From assembly GCF_000497445.1 (NCBI RefSeq), contig NZ_CM002285.1, positions 2,270,764-2,334,763 on the forward strand: DNA of 64,000 nt, written 5' to 3'. Numbering within the stretch: position 1 is the first letter of the stretch; each line of letters starts with the position of its first letter. Both the position numbers and the translations under genes were made by a program. Source of the DNA: Streptomyces roseochromogenus subsp. oscitans DS 12.976 (GTDB taxonomy: Bacteria > Actinomycetota > Actinomycetes > Streptomycetales > Streptomycetaceae). The notes beneath the pieces were generated by a model that was given only the letters and a program-made list of their open reading frames with translations, did no database searches and was not told the origin of the DNA. This document shows, piece by piece, positions 25,148 to 34,324 of the stretch.

Positions 25148-25468
25148 GGGGTCCATCCATACGCCAGGGGTGGCCGCGGCGTCCAGGTCCGGCTACTCTG
25201 CTCGGCCGGACAGGCTCGATCACGAGGCGTACGGGATCGAGCACGTGCTGTACAGCCGGCGGACACCCGTCGGCCATCGTCAGGAAGCGGCGACAAGCGA
25301 CAGATCGGGCATCCTCCCGGGGGCAGGTCCGGGCGGCGGCGCGGAATCGCACGCGGCGCCGTGGAGGATGCGGGGACCGGCACGGGCGCGCCCGCCGCCG
25401 GCGTGCACACCCCTTCCGGGAAGCGGAAGCGACACGGCCACCGCGAGGGGCCGGGGAGAGAGTGATCG
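25148..25468. other. 321-bp divergent gap upstream of VOC gene
   Basis: High-GC sequence between divergent genes. Open frames crossing it are Arg/Gly/Pro-rich and lack a ribosome site. I see no gene or clear operator. Confidence 0.5.
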
Positions 25469-26260
25469 ATGACGGAGGCACGGGAGCCGGCCGGTCCGCA
25501 CGCGCGGCGCGCGCCCGGCACGCCCTGCTGGGTGAGCCTGATGGCGCACGGGCTGGCCGCCACCGAGGAGTTCTACGGTGAGCTGTTCGGCTGGGAGTTC
25601 CGGCCGGGCCCGCAGCAGCTCGGCCCGTATGTGCGGGCGCTGCTCGACGGGCACGAGGTGGCGGGCATGGGCCAGCTGCCGCCGGACCGCCGGCTGCCGA
25701 TCGCCTGGACGCCCTACCTCGCCTCGGACGACGTGGACCAGACGGCCGAGGCGGTACGGCTGTGTGGCGGAACGGTGGCGGTGGGCCCGCTGGATGCCGC
25801 CGAAGCGGGGCGGATCGCCATCGCCGCGGACCCCTCCGGGGCGGTGTTCGGCATCTGGCAGGGCTCCGCACACCTCGGCACCGCGATCCACGGTGTGCCC
25901 GGGACGCCGGCCTGGAACGAGCTGGTGACCTTCGAGACCGAGAGCGTCTCCAAGTTCTACGCGACGGTGTTCGGCTACGAACGGGAGCCGGTGGTGTCCG
26001 CCGACTTCGACTACGTGACCCTGTACCTCGCCGGCCGTCCGGTGGCCGGACTGCACGGCGTGGGCCATGGCCTGCCCCGCGACCGTGGACCGCACTGGCA
26101 GACGTACTTCGAGGTCGCCGACGCCGACGCGACGGTGCGGCAGGTCGCGGACCTCGGCGGCCAGGTCGTACGGCAGCCGCACGACAGCCCGCACGGCCGG
26201 GTGGCGACGGTGGCGGACCCGGAGGGCGCGGAGTTCTCCGTGATCCAGAACCCGCGCTGA
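25469..26260 (+). CDS. VOC (glyoxalase/bleomycin-resistance fold) family protein
   Basis: 263 residues made of two VOC modules. Each has a helix with FYGELFGWEF or FYATVFGYE and a strand pair ending in DPSGAVFGIWQ or DPEGAEFSVIQ, the typical paired beta-alpha-beta-beta-beta units. Glu and His positions that could bind a metal occur, but the substrate is unknown. The ATG is preceded by GGGGAGAG. It is convergent with the thymidine kinase gene. Confidence 0.85.
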   Translation: MTEAREPAGPHARRAPGTPCWVSLMAHGLAATEEFYGELFGWEFRPGPQQLGPYVRALLDGHEVAGMGQLPPDRRLPIAWTPYLASDDVDQTAEAVRLCGGTVAVGPLDAAEAGRIAIAADPSGAVFGIWQGSAHLGTAIHGVPGTPAWNELVTFETESVSKFYATVFGYEREPVVSADFDYVTLYLAGRPVAGLHGVGHGLPRDRGPHWQTYFEVADADATVRQVADLGGQVVRQPHDSPHGRVATVADPEGAEFSVIQNPR

Positions 26261-26285
26261 GCCGGCGGGGCCGCTCGGGGCGGGT

Positions 26286-26936
26286 TCAGCCGGACGAGAC
26301 CGGCAGGACGTCCGGGGAGAGGGCCGCCGCGCGGGCCGACGCGGCGGTCATCCGGCGCCGGTGATGGCGGCGGCACAGCACCTCGTAGCCGACCTCGCCC
26401 GCCGCGTGGTCCACATCGCCGACGACCACCTGGGCGCCCTCGACCACCATCTGGCCGCCCACCGTGCGGGCGTTGTGCGTGGCGCGGGCGCCGCACCAGC
26501 ACAGCGCCTCCACCTGGAGCACCTCGATGCGGTCGGCCAGCTCCACCAGCCGCTGCGAGCCGGGGAAGAGCTTGGAGCGGAAGTCGGTGGTGATCCCGAA
26601 GGCGTACACGTCCAGGCCGAGATCGTCCACCACGCGAGCGAGCTGGTCGATCTGCCCGGGCGCGAGGAACTGCGCCTCGTCCGCGATCACGTAGTCGGCC
26701 CGGCGGCCCTGGGAGAGGTGGTCCACCAGACAGGCGTACAGGTCCTGGTCGTCCGCCACCTCCACCGCGTCGGTGACCAGGCCGAGCCGGGAGGACAGCT
26801 TGCCCTCGCCCGCGCGGTCGTTCCGGGTGAAGATCATGCCGACGAGGCCGCGCGCGGAGCGGTTGTGCTCGATCTGCAGAGCCAGCGTCGACTTCCCGCA
26901 GTCCATCGTTCCGCAGAAGAACACCAGCTCGGGCAT
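26286..26936 (-). CDS. tdk: Thymidine kinase
   Basis: 216 residues, type II thymidine kinase, phosphorylating thymidine with ATP in the salvage pathway. P-loop GTMDCGKST at residues 9-17; Mg-binding DEAQF; lasso region; zinc ligands in CWCGARA and near CRRHH. It is slightly longer at the C-terminus than E. coli TK. I preferred the ATG five codons inside the frame, since the upstream GTG directly abuts its only purine-rich run. It is the last gene of the leftward five-gene run. Confidence 0.9.
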   Translation of the reverse strand: MPELVFFCGTMDCGKSTLALQIEHNRSARGLVGMIFTRNDRAGEGKLSSRLGLVTDAVEVADDQDLYACLVDHLSQGRRADYVIADEAQFLAPGQIDQLARVVDDLGLDVYAFGITTDFRSKLFPGSQRLVELADRIEVLQVEALCWCGARATHNARTVGGQMVVEGAQVVVGDVDHAAGEVGYEVLCRRHHRRRMTAASARAAALSPDVLPVSSG

Positions 26937-26982
26937 GAGGAGTTCGAGCACCTTTCGGTGGGAGTGGTCATGGCAGGGAGCG

Positions 26983-28173
26983 TCAGGAGCGTACTTCGAG
27001 CAGTGGGACCAGCTGCTCGGCGGGCGTCATCGAACCGTGGTTGCCGACCAGCGCCGACTCCTTCGGCTCCCGCTCGGTGGCGATGATCAGGACGTCGTCG
27101 TGGGCGGCCGCGATCACGTCCCCAAGCCGGGCGTACACCCGCTCGTCGATGTGCGGCCCGAACCAGCCCGCCGCGATCGCCTCGTCCCGCGAGGCCACCC
27201 AGAACTGCTCGCCGAGCACCTCGCGCCAGCAGGTGAGCACGTCGTTCTCGGCGCCCGGCACCGCGTACACGTGCCGGGCCCGGCCCTCGCCGCCCAGCAG
27301 GGCGACCCCGGCGCGCAGCTCCCAGTCCGTGTCGAAGTCGAAGCGGTGCTCGTCGTCGAACGGGACGTCGACCATGCCGTGGTCGGCGGTGACGTAGAGC
27401 GCGCTGCGCGGCGGCAGTTGCTCGGCGAGGCGCTGGGCGAGCCGGTCGACGTACATCAGCTGGCCGCGCCAGGTGTCGGAGGCGACGCCGTAGCGGTGTC
27501 CGGCGCCGTCCAGCTCGGAGTAGTACGTGTAGACCAGCGAGCGGTCCCCGGCGGCCAGTTGCCCGGCCGCCAGGTCCATGCGCTCCTCACCGCTGAGCCG
27601 GCCGTGGAAGCCGCCGCCGCTGAGCGCGATCTGGGTGAGCGGAGTGTGCTCGAAGGCGGGCGAGGTCACCTGTGCGGTGTGCACTCCTGCCTCGTGGGCC
27701 AGCTGGAAGACCGTGGGATACGGCTGCCAGGCCCGCGGATCGGTGTACGGCTGCCAGCGGAGCTGGTTCATCAGCGCGCCGGTGGCCGGGTCGCGCACGG
27801 TGTAGCCGGGCAGGCCGTGCGCGCCGGGCGGCAGGCCGGTGCCGACGGAGGCGAGGGAGGTCGCGGTGGTCGCCGGGTAGCCGGCGGTGAGGGGGCGGCC
27901 GGTGCCGCCGCGCGAGCTGCCGAGCAGCGAGGCCAGGAAGGGAGCCTCGTCGGCGTGGGCCCGCAGCTGCTCCCAGCCGAGCCCGTCGATCAGGAAGACA
28001 CAGACCCGGTCGGCCGCGGTCAGTTCCGGAATGGTGGCGGTCATACCGGCCACACCCAGGCCGGCGGCCAGGGTGGGCAGCAGGTCGGCGAGGGAGCCGG
28101 TGCCGTACTCGGGCAGCGGCGCGGTGTCCAGGGCGAGCGGTTCCGGGTGGTCCCAGGCGGAGAGCTGCGACAT
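26983..28173 (-). CDS. Alkaline-phosphatase superfamily nucleotide pyrophosphatase/phosphodiesterase-like protein
   Basis: 396 residues. Metal and nucleophile motifs of the type I phosphodiesterase family are visible: FLIDGLGWEQL (Asp), GYPATTATSLAS with the nucleophilic Thr, YYSELDGAGHRYG and VTADHGMVDV. No signal peptide, so it is probably cytosolic. Such proteins hydrolyse phosphodiester or phosphonate bonds; the substrate is not predictable. Its ATG overlaps the DUF5998 stop (TGATG). Confidence 0.88.
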   Translation of the reverse strand: MSQLSAWDHPEPLALDTAPLPEYGTGSLADLLPTLAAGLGVAGMTATIPELTAADRVCVFLIDGLGWEQLRAHADEAPFLASLLGSSRGGTGRPLTAGYPATTATSLASVGTGLPPGAHGLPGYTVRDPATGALMNQLRWQPYTDPRAWQPYPTVFQLAHEAGVHTAQVTSPAFEHTPLTQIALSGGGFHGRLSGEERMDLAAGQLAAGDRSLVYTYYSELDGAGHRYGVASDTWRGQLMYVDRLAQRLAEQLPPRSALYVTADHGMVDVPFDDEHRFDFDTDWELRAGVALLGGEGRARHVYAVPGAENDVLTCWREVLGEQFWVASRDEAIAAGWFGPHIDERVYARLGDVIAAAHDDVLIIATEREPKESALVGNHGSMTPAEQLVPLLEVRS

Positions 28174-28760
28174 CAGCGGGTGAGGTCCGCGGTCGCCTCC
28201 GAGATGGCCTGTGCGAAGTCGAGCGCCTGGCGCACCGTCTCCGGGCCGTCCCCGGCCTCGCTGACGCGCAGGCTGAGGTCGTCCGCCGTGGAGTTGCCCG
28301 TGTATCCGTGGTCGGCGTCGCAGTTGGGGTCGCCGCAGGCGGCGGGCTCCAGGTCGATGCGGCTGACCGCGCCCCAGCCGATGGTCAGCACGACCTCGCG
28401 GGGCAGCGTGCCCGGCTTGTACTGCTCGGGGTTCGCGACCACACGGCTGACCACGACCGAGGAGATCCGGCCGAGCTTCACGGACTCGGTGGAGGTGGTG
28501 GCGTACGGCGTCGGGGAGGTCGTGTCGGCGGCCTGCTCGTCGGTGTGGCTGACGATGAAGCGGTTGCCGGTGAGGACCAGCACGGTCACATGCCGGCGGA
28601 CCTCGTTCTGGTCGAACGTCGTCTCCTGGTGGACCAGGTACGACCGGATGGGCTCGCCGCCCACAGCGGCCTCCACCGCCTCGGCCACGAGGGCCGGGTA
28701 GTAGCCGCTGCGCTCGATCGCCGCGCGCAGCCCCTGGGTCGTCGTACCTGTCTTGGCCAT
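28173..28760 (-). CDS. DUF5998 protein
   Basis: 195 residues, a conserved actinobacterial family of unknown role. The fold looks alpha/beta with a run of strands, YLVHQETTFDQNEVRRHVTVLVLTGNRFIVSHTDE, and a cysteine pair in CGDPNCDADHGYTG. I chose the ATG before AKTGTTTQ, with AGGATGG upstream; another ATG lies three codons earlier. Tightly linked to the phosphatase-like gene. Confidence 0.8.
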   Translation of the reverse strand: MAKTGTTTQGLRAAIERSGYYPALVAEAVEAAVGGEPIRSYLVHQETTFDQNEVRRHVTVLVLTGNRFIVSHTDEQAADTTSPTPYATTSTESVKLGRISSVVVSRVVANPEQYKPGTLPREVVLTIGWGAVSRIDLEPAACGDPNCDADHGYTGNSTADDLSLRVSEAGDGPETVRQALDFAQAISEATADLTR

Positions 28761-28770
28761 GGCGTCCATC

Positions 28771-29184
28771 CTAATCCGTGGGCAAGGGGGGTCCAGGCCA
28801 GTCGCGGGGACCGGCGGCGGCCTCCGCAGGCGCGCACGGACGCCTCTGGACAAGTCCCGGCACGATGTCCAGCGCCTCCGCGGCGATCAGACAGGAGGCG
28901 GGCGCGGAGCCGCCGGCGGCCGCCTCGAACGCGACCACGACGGGCGGTGTTTCGCCGAACACCCGCCGCAGCCGGGCCGTCTCCTCGGGGATGGGTTCGC
29001 GGAAGACGGGGTCCTGGGAGGCGGCGGGGCACGAGACGAAGCCGGGACCGGTGAAGATGATCTCCCGGCCGTGGCGATGCATGAGGTGGTACCCGGCAGC
29101 CGGCCGCGGCTGCCCGCCGTCCCAGATGATCAGCTCCCAGTCCCACCATCTGCCCCGGGGCAGCCGCCGCCCGGCGATCTCCAT
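28771..29184 (-). CDS. Hypothetical protein of 137 residues
   Basis: An excellent ribosome site (GGAGGGGG) precedes the ATG, and the gene fits between its neighbours with gaps of 10 and 32 bp, which supports it as real. The first half, with WWDWELIIWDGG and HGREIIFTGPGFVSCP, looks folded; the last third is Ala/Pro-rich. I do not recognise the family. Confidence 0.65.
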   Translation of the reverse strand: MEIAGRRLPRGRWWDWELIIWDGGQPRPAAGYHLMHRHGREIIFTGPGFVSCPAASQDPVFREPIPEETARLRRVFGETPPVVVAFEAAAGGSAPASCLIAAEALDIVPGLVQRRPCAPAEAAAGPRDWPGPPLPTD

Positions 29185-29216
29185 GCGGTCCCCCTCCCCC
29201 GGTCGGCAGGCCCCGG

Positions 29217-32060
29217 TCAGTACGCCGGCATCGTGCGCGGACCCAGGTCGTCACGGGCGGGCGGCGGCGCGAGCCGTACCGTGGCGCCGAGGACGCTCAC
29301 GCCGCGCCCGGCGACGACGACCGGCTCCAGGGTGACGGCGACCACCTCCGGGTGATCGTCGACCAGCCGGGACACCCGCAGCAGGAGCTCCTCCAGCGCC
29401 GGGGTGTCCACGGGGGTGGAGCCGCGCCAGCCGAACAGCAGCGGTGCCGTGCGGATCGACCGCACCAGCGAGGTCGCCTCGCGGTCGGTGACCGGGACCA
29501 GCCGGTGCGCCATGTCTCCGAGCAGCTGCGAGGCGGCCCCGGCGAGCCCGAAGGACAGCACGGCCCCGGCGGCGGGGTCGATCACCGCGCGTACGACCGT
29601 GTCGACCCCCCTGGGCGCCATCCCCTGCACCACCGGCCGCAGCTCCTGCGGCGGCCCGAACAGCTCGGTCAACTCGGCGTACGCCCGGCGCAGTTGCTCC
29701 TCGTCCGCGAGGTCCAGGCGTACGCCGCCGAGGTCGGCGCGGTGCCTGAGGTGCGGGGCGGTGGCCTTGAGGGCCACCGGGTAGCCGAGGGCGCGGGCGG
29801 CTTCGGCGGCGGCGTCGGGGGTGGGAGCGGGGAGCGCGCGTCGCACCGGGATGCCGTACTCGCCGAGCAGCTCGCAGGTCTCCGCGTCGGAGATGGTGAG
29901 CCCTTCCCCGCGCGCGAGCAGCTCACCGATCAGCCGCGCGGCTCCCTTCTCGTCGATGTCGTCGTACTCGGGCACCTTCCCCGGATCCGTCGCCTCCCGC
30001 CGCCACTGCCCGTAGTTGACCGCTTCGGCCAGTGCCCGGACGGCACGCTCGGCGGCGGGGTAGGCGGGGATGAGCCGGGGTTCGCCCTGAGGGGATTCCG
30101 AGCCGGGTTTGTCTGGTGCCGCCACCGCGGCGGGCCATCGTTCCGCACGGCGGAACTCAGTGCCGGGTGCCTTCTCAACGGCCTGTGGTGCCGTACTGGC
30201 CGCAGCCGACAACGCCTCCGCGAGCCCCCCGAGCTCGACATGCACCACCAGCACCGGCTTACCGGGAACTGCGGCCGCCGCCGATCTGAGCGCCTCCGCC
30301 AGCTCCGCGTCCCCCGGCGACGCTTCCCCGATGGCAGGGATCGCCGTCACCACGACGGAGTCGTACGTGTCGTCGGCCAAGGCCCGCGCCAGCGCCCCGT
30401 GGAAGTCCTCCGCCGTCGCCCCGGTCGTCAGATCCAGCGGCCGCGCCGGCCGCAACCCCTCCGCCAGGCACCGGTCGTACGTCAGCACGCCCAGCGACTC
30501 GGAGTTGCCGAGGATCGCCACCCTCGGCCCGGCGGGCAACGGCTGCCGGGCGAGCAGCAGCCCCGCGTCGACCAGCTCGGTGATCGTGTCGACCCGGATC
30601 ACCCCGGCCTGCCGCAGCAGCGCGGAGACGGTGGCGTGCGGCAGCCGGGTCGCCCGTACCGCGTGTCCCTGCGGCGCGGAACCGACGCCCTGCACCACGA
30701 CCAGCGGTTTCGCCGCCGCCGTCCGCCGGGCGAGGCGGGTGAACTTGCGTGGATTGCCGATGGATTCCAGGTACATGAGGACGACGTCGGTCTCGGGGTC
30801 GTCGTACCAGTACTGGAGGACGTCGTTGCCGGAGACGTCCGCACGGTTGCCGGCGGACACGAAGCTCGACAGGCCGGTGACCCCGGTGACCCCTCCCCCG
30901 CGCCGGTGCAGCCGGGACAGCAGAGCGATGGCGATGGCGCCGGACTGGGCGAACATCCCGATCCGGCCGGGGCGGGGCATCTCGGGGGCCAGGGAGGCGT
31001 TCAGCCGGACGCCCGCTGCGGTGTTGATGATCCCGAAGGCGTTCGGGCCGATGATCCGCATGCCGTACGCGCGCGCCTGCCGCACGAGCGCCCGCTGCCT
31101 CTCACGCCCCTCGGGCCCGCTCTCGGCGTATCCGGCGGAGAGCACGACGAGTCCCTGCACCCCGTGTTCTCCGCACTCGGCGACCACACCGGGCACGTAC
31201 TCGGCCGGTACGGCTACGACGGCGAGGTCGACGGGGTCCTCGATGTCCCGCACGGACCGGTAGGCCGGCACCCCGTCGACCTCCTTGAGGGGCTCGGGGA
31301 AGGCCTTGTTCACGGCGTGCAGCCGGCCGCCGTAGCCGGCGTCGCGGATGTTGCCGAGGACGCTGCGGCCGACCCCGCCGGGGGCGCGGCCGACGCCGAC
31401 GACCGCCACGGAGCCGGGCGCGAGCAGCCGTCGTACCGAGCGGGCCTCGGCGCGCTGTTCCCGCGCGCGCTGCACGGCGAGGGAGCGGTCGGTGGGTTCG
31501 AGGTCGAACTCCAACCGGACCACGCCGTCCTCGAAGCTGCGCTGCTGGGTGTAGCCGGCGTCCGTGAACACCTTGATCATCTTGGTGTTGGCGGGCAGCA
31601 CCTCGGCGGCGAAGCGGCGGATACCACGCTCGCGGGCGACGGCCGCGATGTGTTCCAGCAGGGCGGAGGCGACCCCGCGGCCCTGGTGCGCGTCCTGCAC
31701 CAGGAAGGCGACCTCGGCCTCGGCGGCCGGCGCGGAGGCGGGCATGCCGTCGGCGCCGATGCGGTCATAGCGTACGGTGGCGATGAACTCGCCGCCGATG
31801 GTGGCCGCGAGTCCCACCCGGTCCACAAAGTCGTGGTGCGTGAAGCGGTGGACGTCCTTGGCGGACAGGCGTGGGTACGGCGCGAAGAAGCGGTAGTACT
31901 TCGACTCGTCCGAGACCTGCTCGTAGAAGCTGACCAGGCGGTCGGCGTCATCAGCGGTGATGGGCCGGATGCGCGCGGTACCTCCGTCGCGCAGCACTAC
32001 GTCCGCCTCCCAGTGGGCGGGGTACTCGTGCCGGTCGTGCCGGTCCGCCGGGGTCTGCAT
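29217..32060 (-). CDS. Fusion of GNAT acetyltransferase and NDP-forming acyl-CoA synthetase (Pat-like)
   Basis: About 947 residues. A GNAT domain comes first (about 20-165; acetyl-CoA loop in QDAHQGRGVASALL), followed by a CoA-binding Rossmann domain (VGVGRAPGGVGRSVLGNIRDAG), a succinyl-CoA-synthetase-like ligase domain (about 330-660) and an ATP-grasp domain at the end. Proteins of this make-up act as lysine acetyltransferases that switch off acyl-CoA synthetases (Pat in Salmonella, PatA in Streptomyces lividans), but there the GNAT domain is C-terminal, so this is the reversed order. The ligase half is often catalytically dead and senses acyl-CoA; I could not judge that here. First gene of the leftward run. 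Confidence 0.85.
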   Translation of the reverse strand: MQTPADRHDRHEYPAHWEADVVLRDGGTARIRPITADDADRLVSFYEQVSDESKYYRFFAPYPRLSAKDVHRFTHHDFVDRVGLAATIGGEFIATVRYDRIGADGMPASAPAAEAEVAFLVQDAHQGRGVASALLEHIAAVARERGIRRFAAEVLPANTKMIKVFTDAGYTQQRSFEDGVVRLEFDLEPTDRSLAVQRAREQRAEARSVRRLLAPGSVAVVGVGRAPGGVGRSVLGNIRDAGYGGRLHAVNKAFPEPLKEVDGVPAYRSVRDIEDPVDLAVVAVPAEYVPGVVAECGEHGVQGLVVLSAGYAESGPEGRERQRALVRQARAYGMRIIGPNAFGIINTAAGVRLNASLAPEMPRPGRIGMFAQSGAIAIALLSRLHRRGGGVTGVTGLSSFVSAGNRADVSGNDVLQYWYDDPETDVVLMYLESIGNPRKFTRLARRTAAAKPLVVVQGVGSAPQGHAVRATRLPHATVSALLRQAGVIRVDTITELVDAGLLLARQPLPAGPRVAILGNSESLGVLTYDRCLAEGLRPARPLDLTTGATAEDFHGALARALADDTYDSVVVTAIPAIGEASPGDAELAEALRSAAAAVPGKPVLVVHVELGGLAEALSAAASTAPQAVEKAPGTEFRRAERWPAAVAAPDKPGSESPQGEPRLIPAYPAAERAVRALAEAVNYGQWRREATDPGKVPEYDDIDEKGAARLIGELLARGEGLTISDAETCELLGEYGIPVRRALPAPTPDAAAEAARALGYPVALKATAPHLRHRADLGGVRLDLADEEQLRRAYAELTELFGPPQELRPVVQGMAPRGVDTVVRAVIDPAAGAVLSFGLAGAASQLLGDMAHRLVPVTDREATSLVRSIRTAPLLFGWRGSTPVDTPALEELLLRVSRLVDDHPEVVAVTLEPVVVAGRGVSVLGATVRLAPPPARDDLGPRTMPAY

Positions 32061-32197
32061 GGGGCCCAGAGTACGGCTCGCGTCCGACAACGGCGCGGGG
32101 CAGTCTGTGGAGGACGGAAGTCGGATCGAGGCCGCGGTCCGACGACACTCCGGGACAGGACGAAGGTCCGATCCGGGCAGGCTTCACGATATGGGAA

Positions 32198-32213
32198 ACT
32201 GGTCTAGACAACC
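32198..32213. promoter_or_regulatory. DasR operator (dre) upstream of ptsH
   Basis: ACTGGTCTAGACAACC differs from the dre consensus ACTGGTCTAGACCACT at two positions in the right arm and keeps the GGTCTAGAC core. It lies 24 bp before the ptsH start. DasR is the GntR repressor of the N-acetylglucosamine/PTS regulon and is relieved by glucosamine-6-phosphate. Confidence 0.88.
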
Positions 32214-32237
32214 CTGAAGACTGAAGGGCAGCAACAC

Positions 32238-32519
32238 ATGGCTGAGCGCCGCGTCAACGTCGGCTGGGCCGAGGGCCTCCACGCCCGTCCCGCCTCCATC
32301 TTCGTCCGAGCCGCCACGGCCGCAGGCGTCCCGGTGACGATCGCCAAGGCCGACGGGAACCCCGTCAACGCGGCCTCCATGCTGGCCGTCCTGAGCCTCG
32401 GTGCCCAGGGTGGCGAGGAGATCGTCCTCGCCTCCGACGCCGAGGGCGCGGACATCGCCCTGGACCGTCTGGCGAAGCTGGTCGCCGAAGGCCTCGAGGA
32501 ACTGCCCGAGACGGTCTGA
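32238..32519 (+). CDS. ptsH: Phosphocarrier protein HPr
   Basis: 93 residues. HPr passes phosphate from enzyme I to EIIA of the sugar phosphotransferase system. H15 in GLHARPAS is the active site; MLAVLSLGAQGGEEI contains the regulatory-site serine region (S around 47). The ATG follows GAAGGG. It is monocistronic, with a dre operator before it and a long hairpin after it, as in S. coelicolor. Confidence 0.96.
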   Translation: MAERRVNVGWAEGLHARPASIFVRAATAAGVPVTIAKADGNPVNAASMLAVLSLGAQGGEEIVLASDAEGADIALDRLAKLVAEGLEELPETV

Positions 32520-32538
32520 GCCCCGGCGCACAGATATT

Positions 32539-32577
32539 CCGGAACCGCGTCGCCCTTTTCGGGCGGCGCGATTCCGG
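32539..32577 (+). terminator. ptsH terminator hairpin
   Basis: A 17-bp stem with one mismatch and one G-U pair surrounds a TTTTC loop and is followed by CTTTT. It is placed 20 bp past the ptsH stop. Confidence 0.8.
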
Positions 32578-32669
32578 CTTTTCCGGGCCCACTGCACGCA
32601 CACCGGAATCAGGGCAACGTGAAATACACGGCGCCGAATAACTCCACTTCTTTGTATACGGCGCCCGTG

Positions 32670-33356
32670 TTAATGCCGAAGGCCCGACATGTTTACGGCG
32701 TGTTGCGAAGTCCTCACACGCTCGCCGGCCCCGGGAAATCGCAGCCGGTGCGCGCCCGTCGCGCGCTCGGTGTGCAGCGCCGTGACCGCCCGCGCGCGCT
32801 CGCCGTCGCCGCGCGCCACCGCGTCGACGATGGCGCCGTGCTCCGCCCAGGACTCCACCGGGCTCGGCGACGCCTCCACCGTGTACATCCAGGCGATCTT
32901 GTGGCGCAGCTGGCTGAGCATCGCGGTCAGTGAGGGGCTGCAGGAGGCCTGGGCGAGCGTCTCGTGGAACCAGCCGCCGAGTGAGCGCAGATCCTCGCTG
33001 TGCCCCCGCCTGGCCCGCTCCTGGCCCAGCCTGACCAGGCCACGCAGCACCTTCAGATGGGCCTCGGTGCGCCGCTGTGCGGCCCGGGCGGCCCCGAGCG
33101 GCTCCAGGAGCATGCGCATGTCGAGCAGATCGGCGGCCTCCTGCTCGGTCGGCTCGGCCACGCACGCGCCCGCGTGCCGGCGGGTCACCACGAAGCCCTC
33201 GGCCTCCAGGGTGCGCAGGGCCTCACGGACGGGGACGCGCGAGACGCCGTAGCGGCGGGCCAGGACTTCCTCGGTGAGGCGGCCGCCGCGCGCGTGGACA
33301 CCGGCGACGATGTCGTCCCGGATCGCCGTGCACACCGAGTGCGCCGGAATACGCAT
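32670..33356 (-). CDS. GntR-family transcriptional regulator (FCD type)
   Basis: 228 residues. An N-terminal winged helix, GGRLTEEVLARRYGVSRVPVREALRTLEAEGFV, is followed by an all-helical FCD ligand domain (about 85-215) with LLDMRMLLEPLGA and FHETLAQASCSP. The ATG is preceded by GGAGG. No metabolic genes sit beside it, so the effector and targets are unknown. An imperfect inverted repeat (GGAATTTCCGAC / GTCGGATTCC) 75-100 bp upstream could be its own operator. Confidence 0.88.
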   Translation of the reverse strand: MRIPAHSVCTAIRDDIVAGVHARGGRLTEEVLARRYGVSRVPVREALRTLEAEGFVVTRRHAGACVAEPTEQEAADLLDMRMLLEPLGAARAAQRRTEAHLKVLRGLVRLGQERARRGHSEDLRSLGGWFHETLAQASCSPSLTAMLSQLRHKIAWMYTVEASPSPVESWAEHGAIVDAVARGDGERARAVTALHTERATGAHRLRFPGAGERVRTSQHAVNMSGLRH

Positions 33357-33508
33357 GACCGACCTCCGCCTTAATCCCCGTGAAACGTCGACGATGGACG
33401 CGTGTTCCGTGACTCTATTCCAATGCGCCGGAATTTCCGACGGCGGGTCGGATTCCATGGATATTTTTTGGTCAGCGAGTACGGTCTGCACCGCGCAAAA
33501 CGGCGAAA

Positions 33509-33531
33509 GCCCCGGCTCGGTGAGCCGGGGC
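33509..33531 (-). terminator. Terminator of M23 peptidase gene
   Basis: GCCCCGGCTC and GAGCCGGGGC form a 10-bp stem with a 3-base loop, followed on the minus strand by TTTCGCCGTTTT. Confidence 0.8.
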
Positions 33532-33555
33532 GGCGGATACCGCGTGCGCGGAGGG

Positions 33556-34311
33556 TCAGACGTTCACGCCGTGCTTGCGGAGGTAGGCGACGGGGTCGAC
33601 GTCCGAGCCGTAGTCGGGGGTCGTACGGGCCTCGAAGTGGAGGTGCGGGCCGGTGACGTTGCCGGTCGCGCCGGACAGGGCGATCTGCTGGCCCGGGGTG
33701 ACCCGCTGGCCTACCGAGACGCCGATGGACGACAGATGGCCGTACTGGGTGTACATGCCGTCGGCCATCCGGATCACGATCTGGTTGCCGTATGCCCCTC
33801 CCCAGCCGGTGGAGACGACGGTGCCGGAGCCGACCGCGTGGACGGGCGTGCCGGCGGCCGCGTGGAAGTCGATGCCGGTGTGCGAGCCGGAGGACCACAG
33901 GGAGCTGCTGGCCTTGTAGCCCGTGGAGACATAGGAGTCGGCTATCGGGGCGACGAACGCGTTCAGCCGCGCGCGCTCGGCCTCGCGGGCGGCGCGGGCC
34001 TGGGCTTCGCGCTCCTGCCTGGCCTTCTCCGCCGCCGCCTTGGCCGCGGCCGCCTCGGCAGCCTTCCCCTCGGCGGCCTGCTTCTGGGCGGTGGCCTGCG
34101 CGTCGATGTGCTCGGCGATGTCGTCGCCGACGGTGATCACCGGGGTGAGGCCGGTCTGCTCGACGGAGTTCTGGGCGGCGGACGCCGGGGCGGCCGCGAG
34201 GGTGCCGATGACACCGGTGGTCGTGAGGGCCGCGATGCCGGCCGCCTGAGCGGTGGTGCGCTTGACCCGGCCGGGCTTGCGGTGCTTCCCGGTGGCGCAT
34301 ATGAACGCCAT
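33556..34311 (-). CDS. Secreted M23 (LytM) family peptidoglycan endopeptidase
   Basis: 251 residues. A basic start and hydrophobic stretch end at APASA (about residue 45), a likely signal peptide. An Ala/Lys/Glu-rich coiled coil (about 70-115) precedes the M23 domain. Zinc and catalytic residues are complete: H144 and D148 in HTGID, H192, H223 and H225 in HLHFE. It cuts peptide cross-links in the wall. A c-di-AMP riboswitch precedes it, as for several Streptomyces wall hydrolases, linking it to growth and osmotic state. Confidence 0.92.
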   Translation of the reverse strand: MAFICATGKHRKPGRVKRTTAQAAGIAALTTTGVIGTLAAAPASAAQNSVEQTGLTPVITVGDDIAEHIDAQATAQKQAAEGKAAEAAAAKAAAEKARQEREAQARAAREAERARLNAFVAPIADSYVSTGYKASSSLWSSGSHTGIDFHAAAGTPVHAVGSGTVVSTGWGGAYGNQIVIRMADGMYTQYGHLSSIGVSVGQRVTPGQQIALSGATGNVTGPHLHFEARTTPDYGSDVDPVAYLRKHGVNV

Positions 34312-34324
34312 GAAGTGGCTGGTC

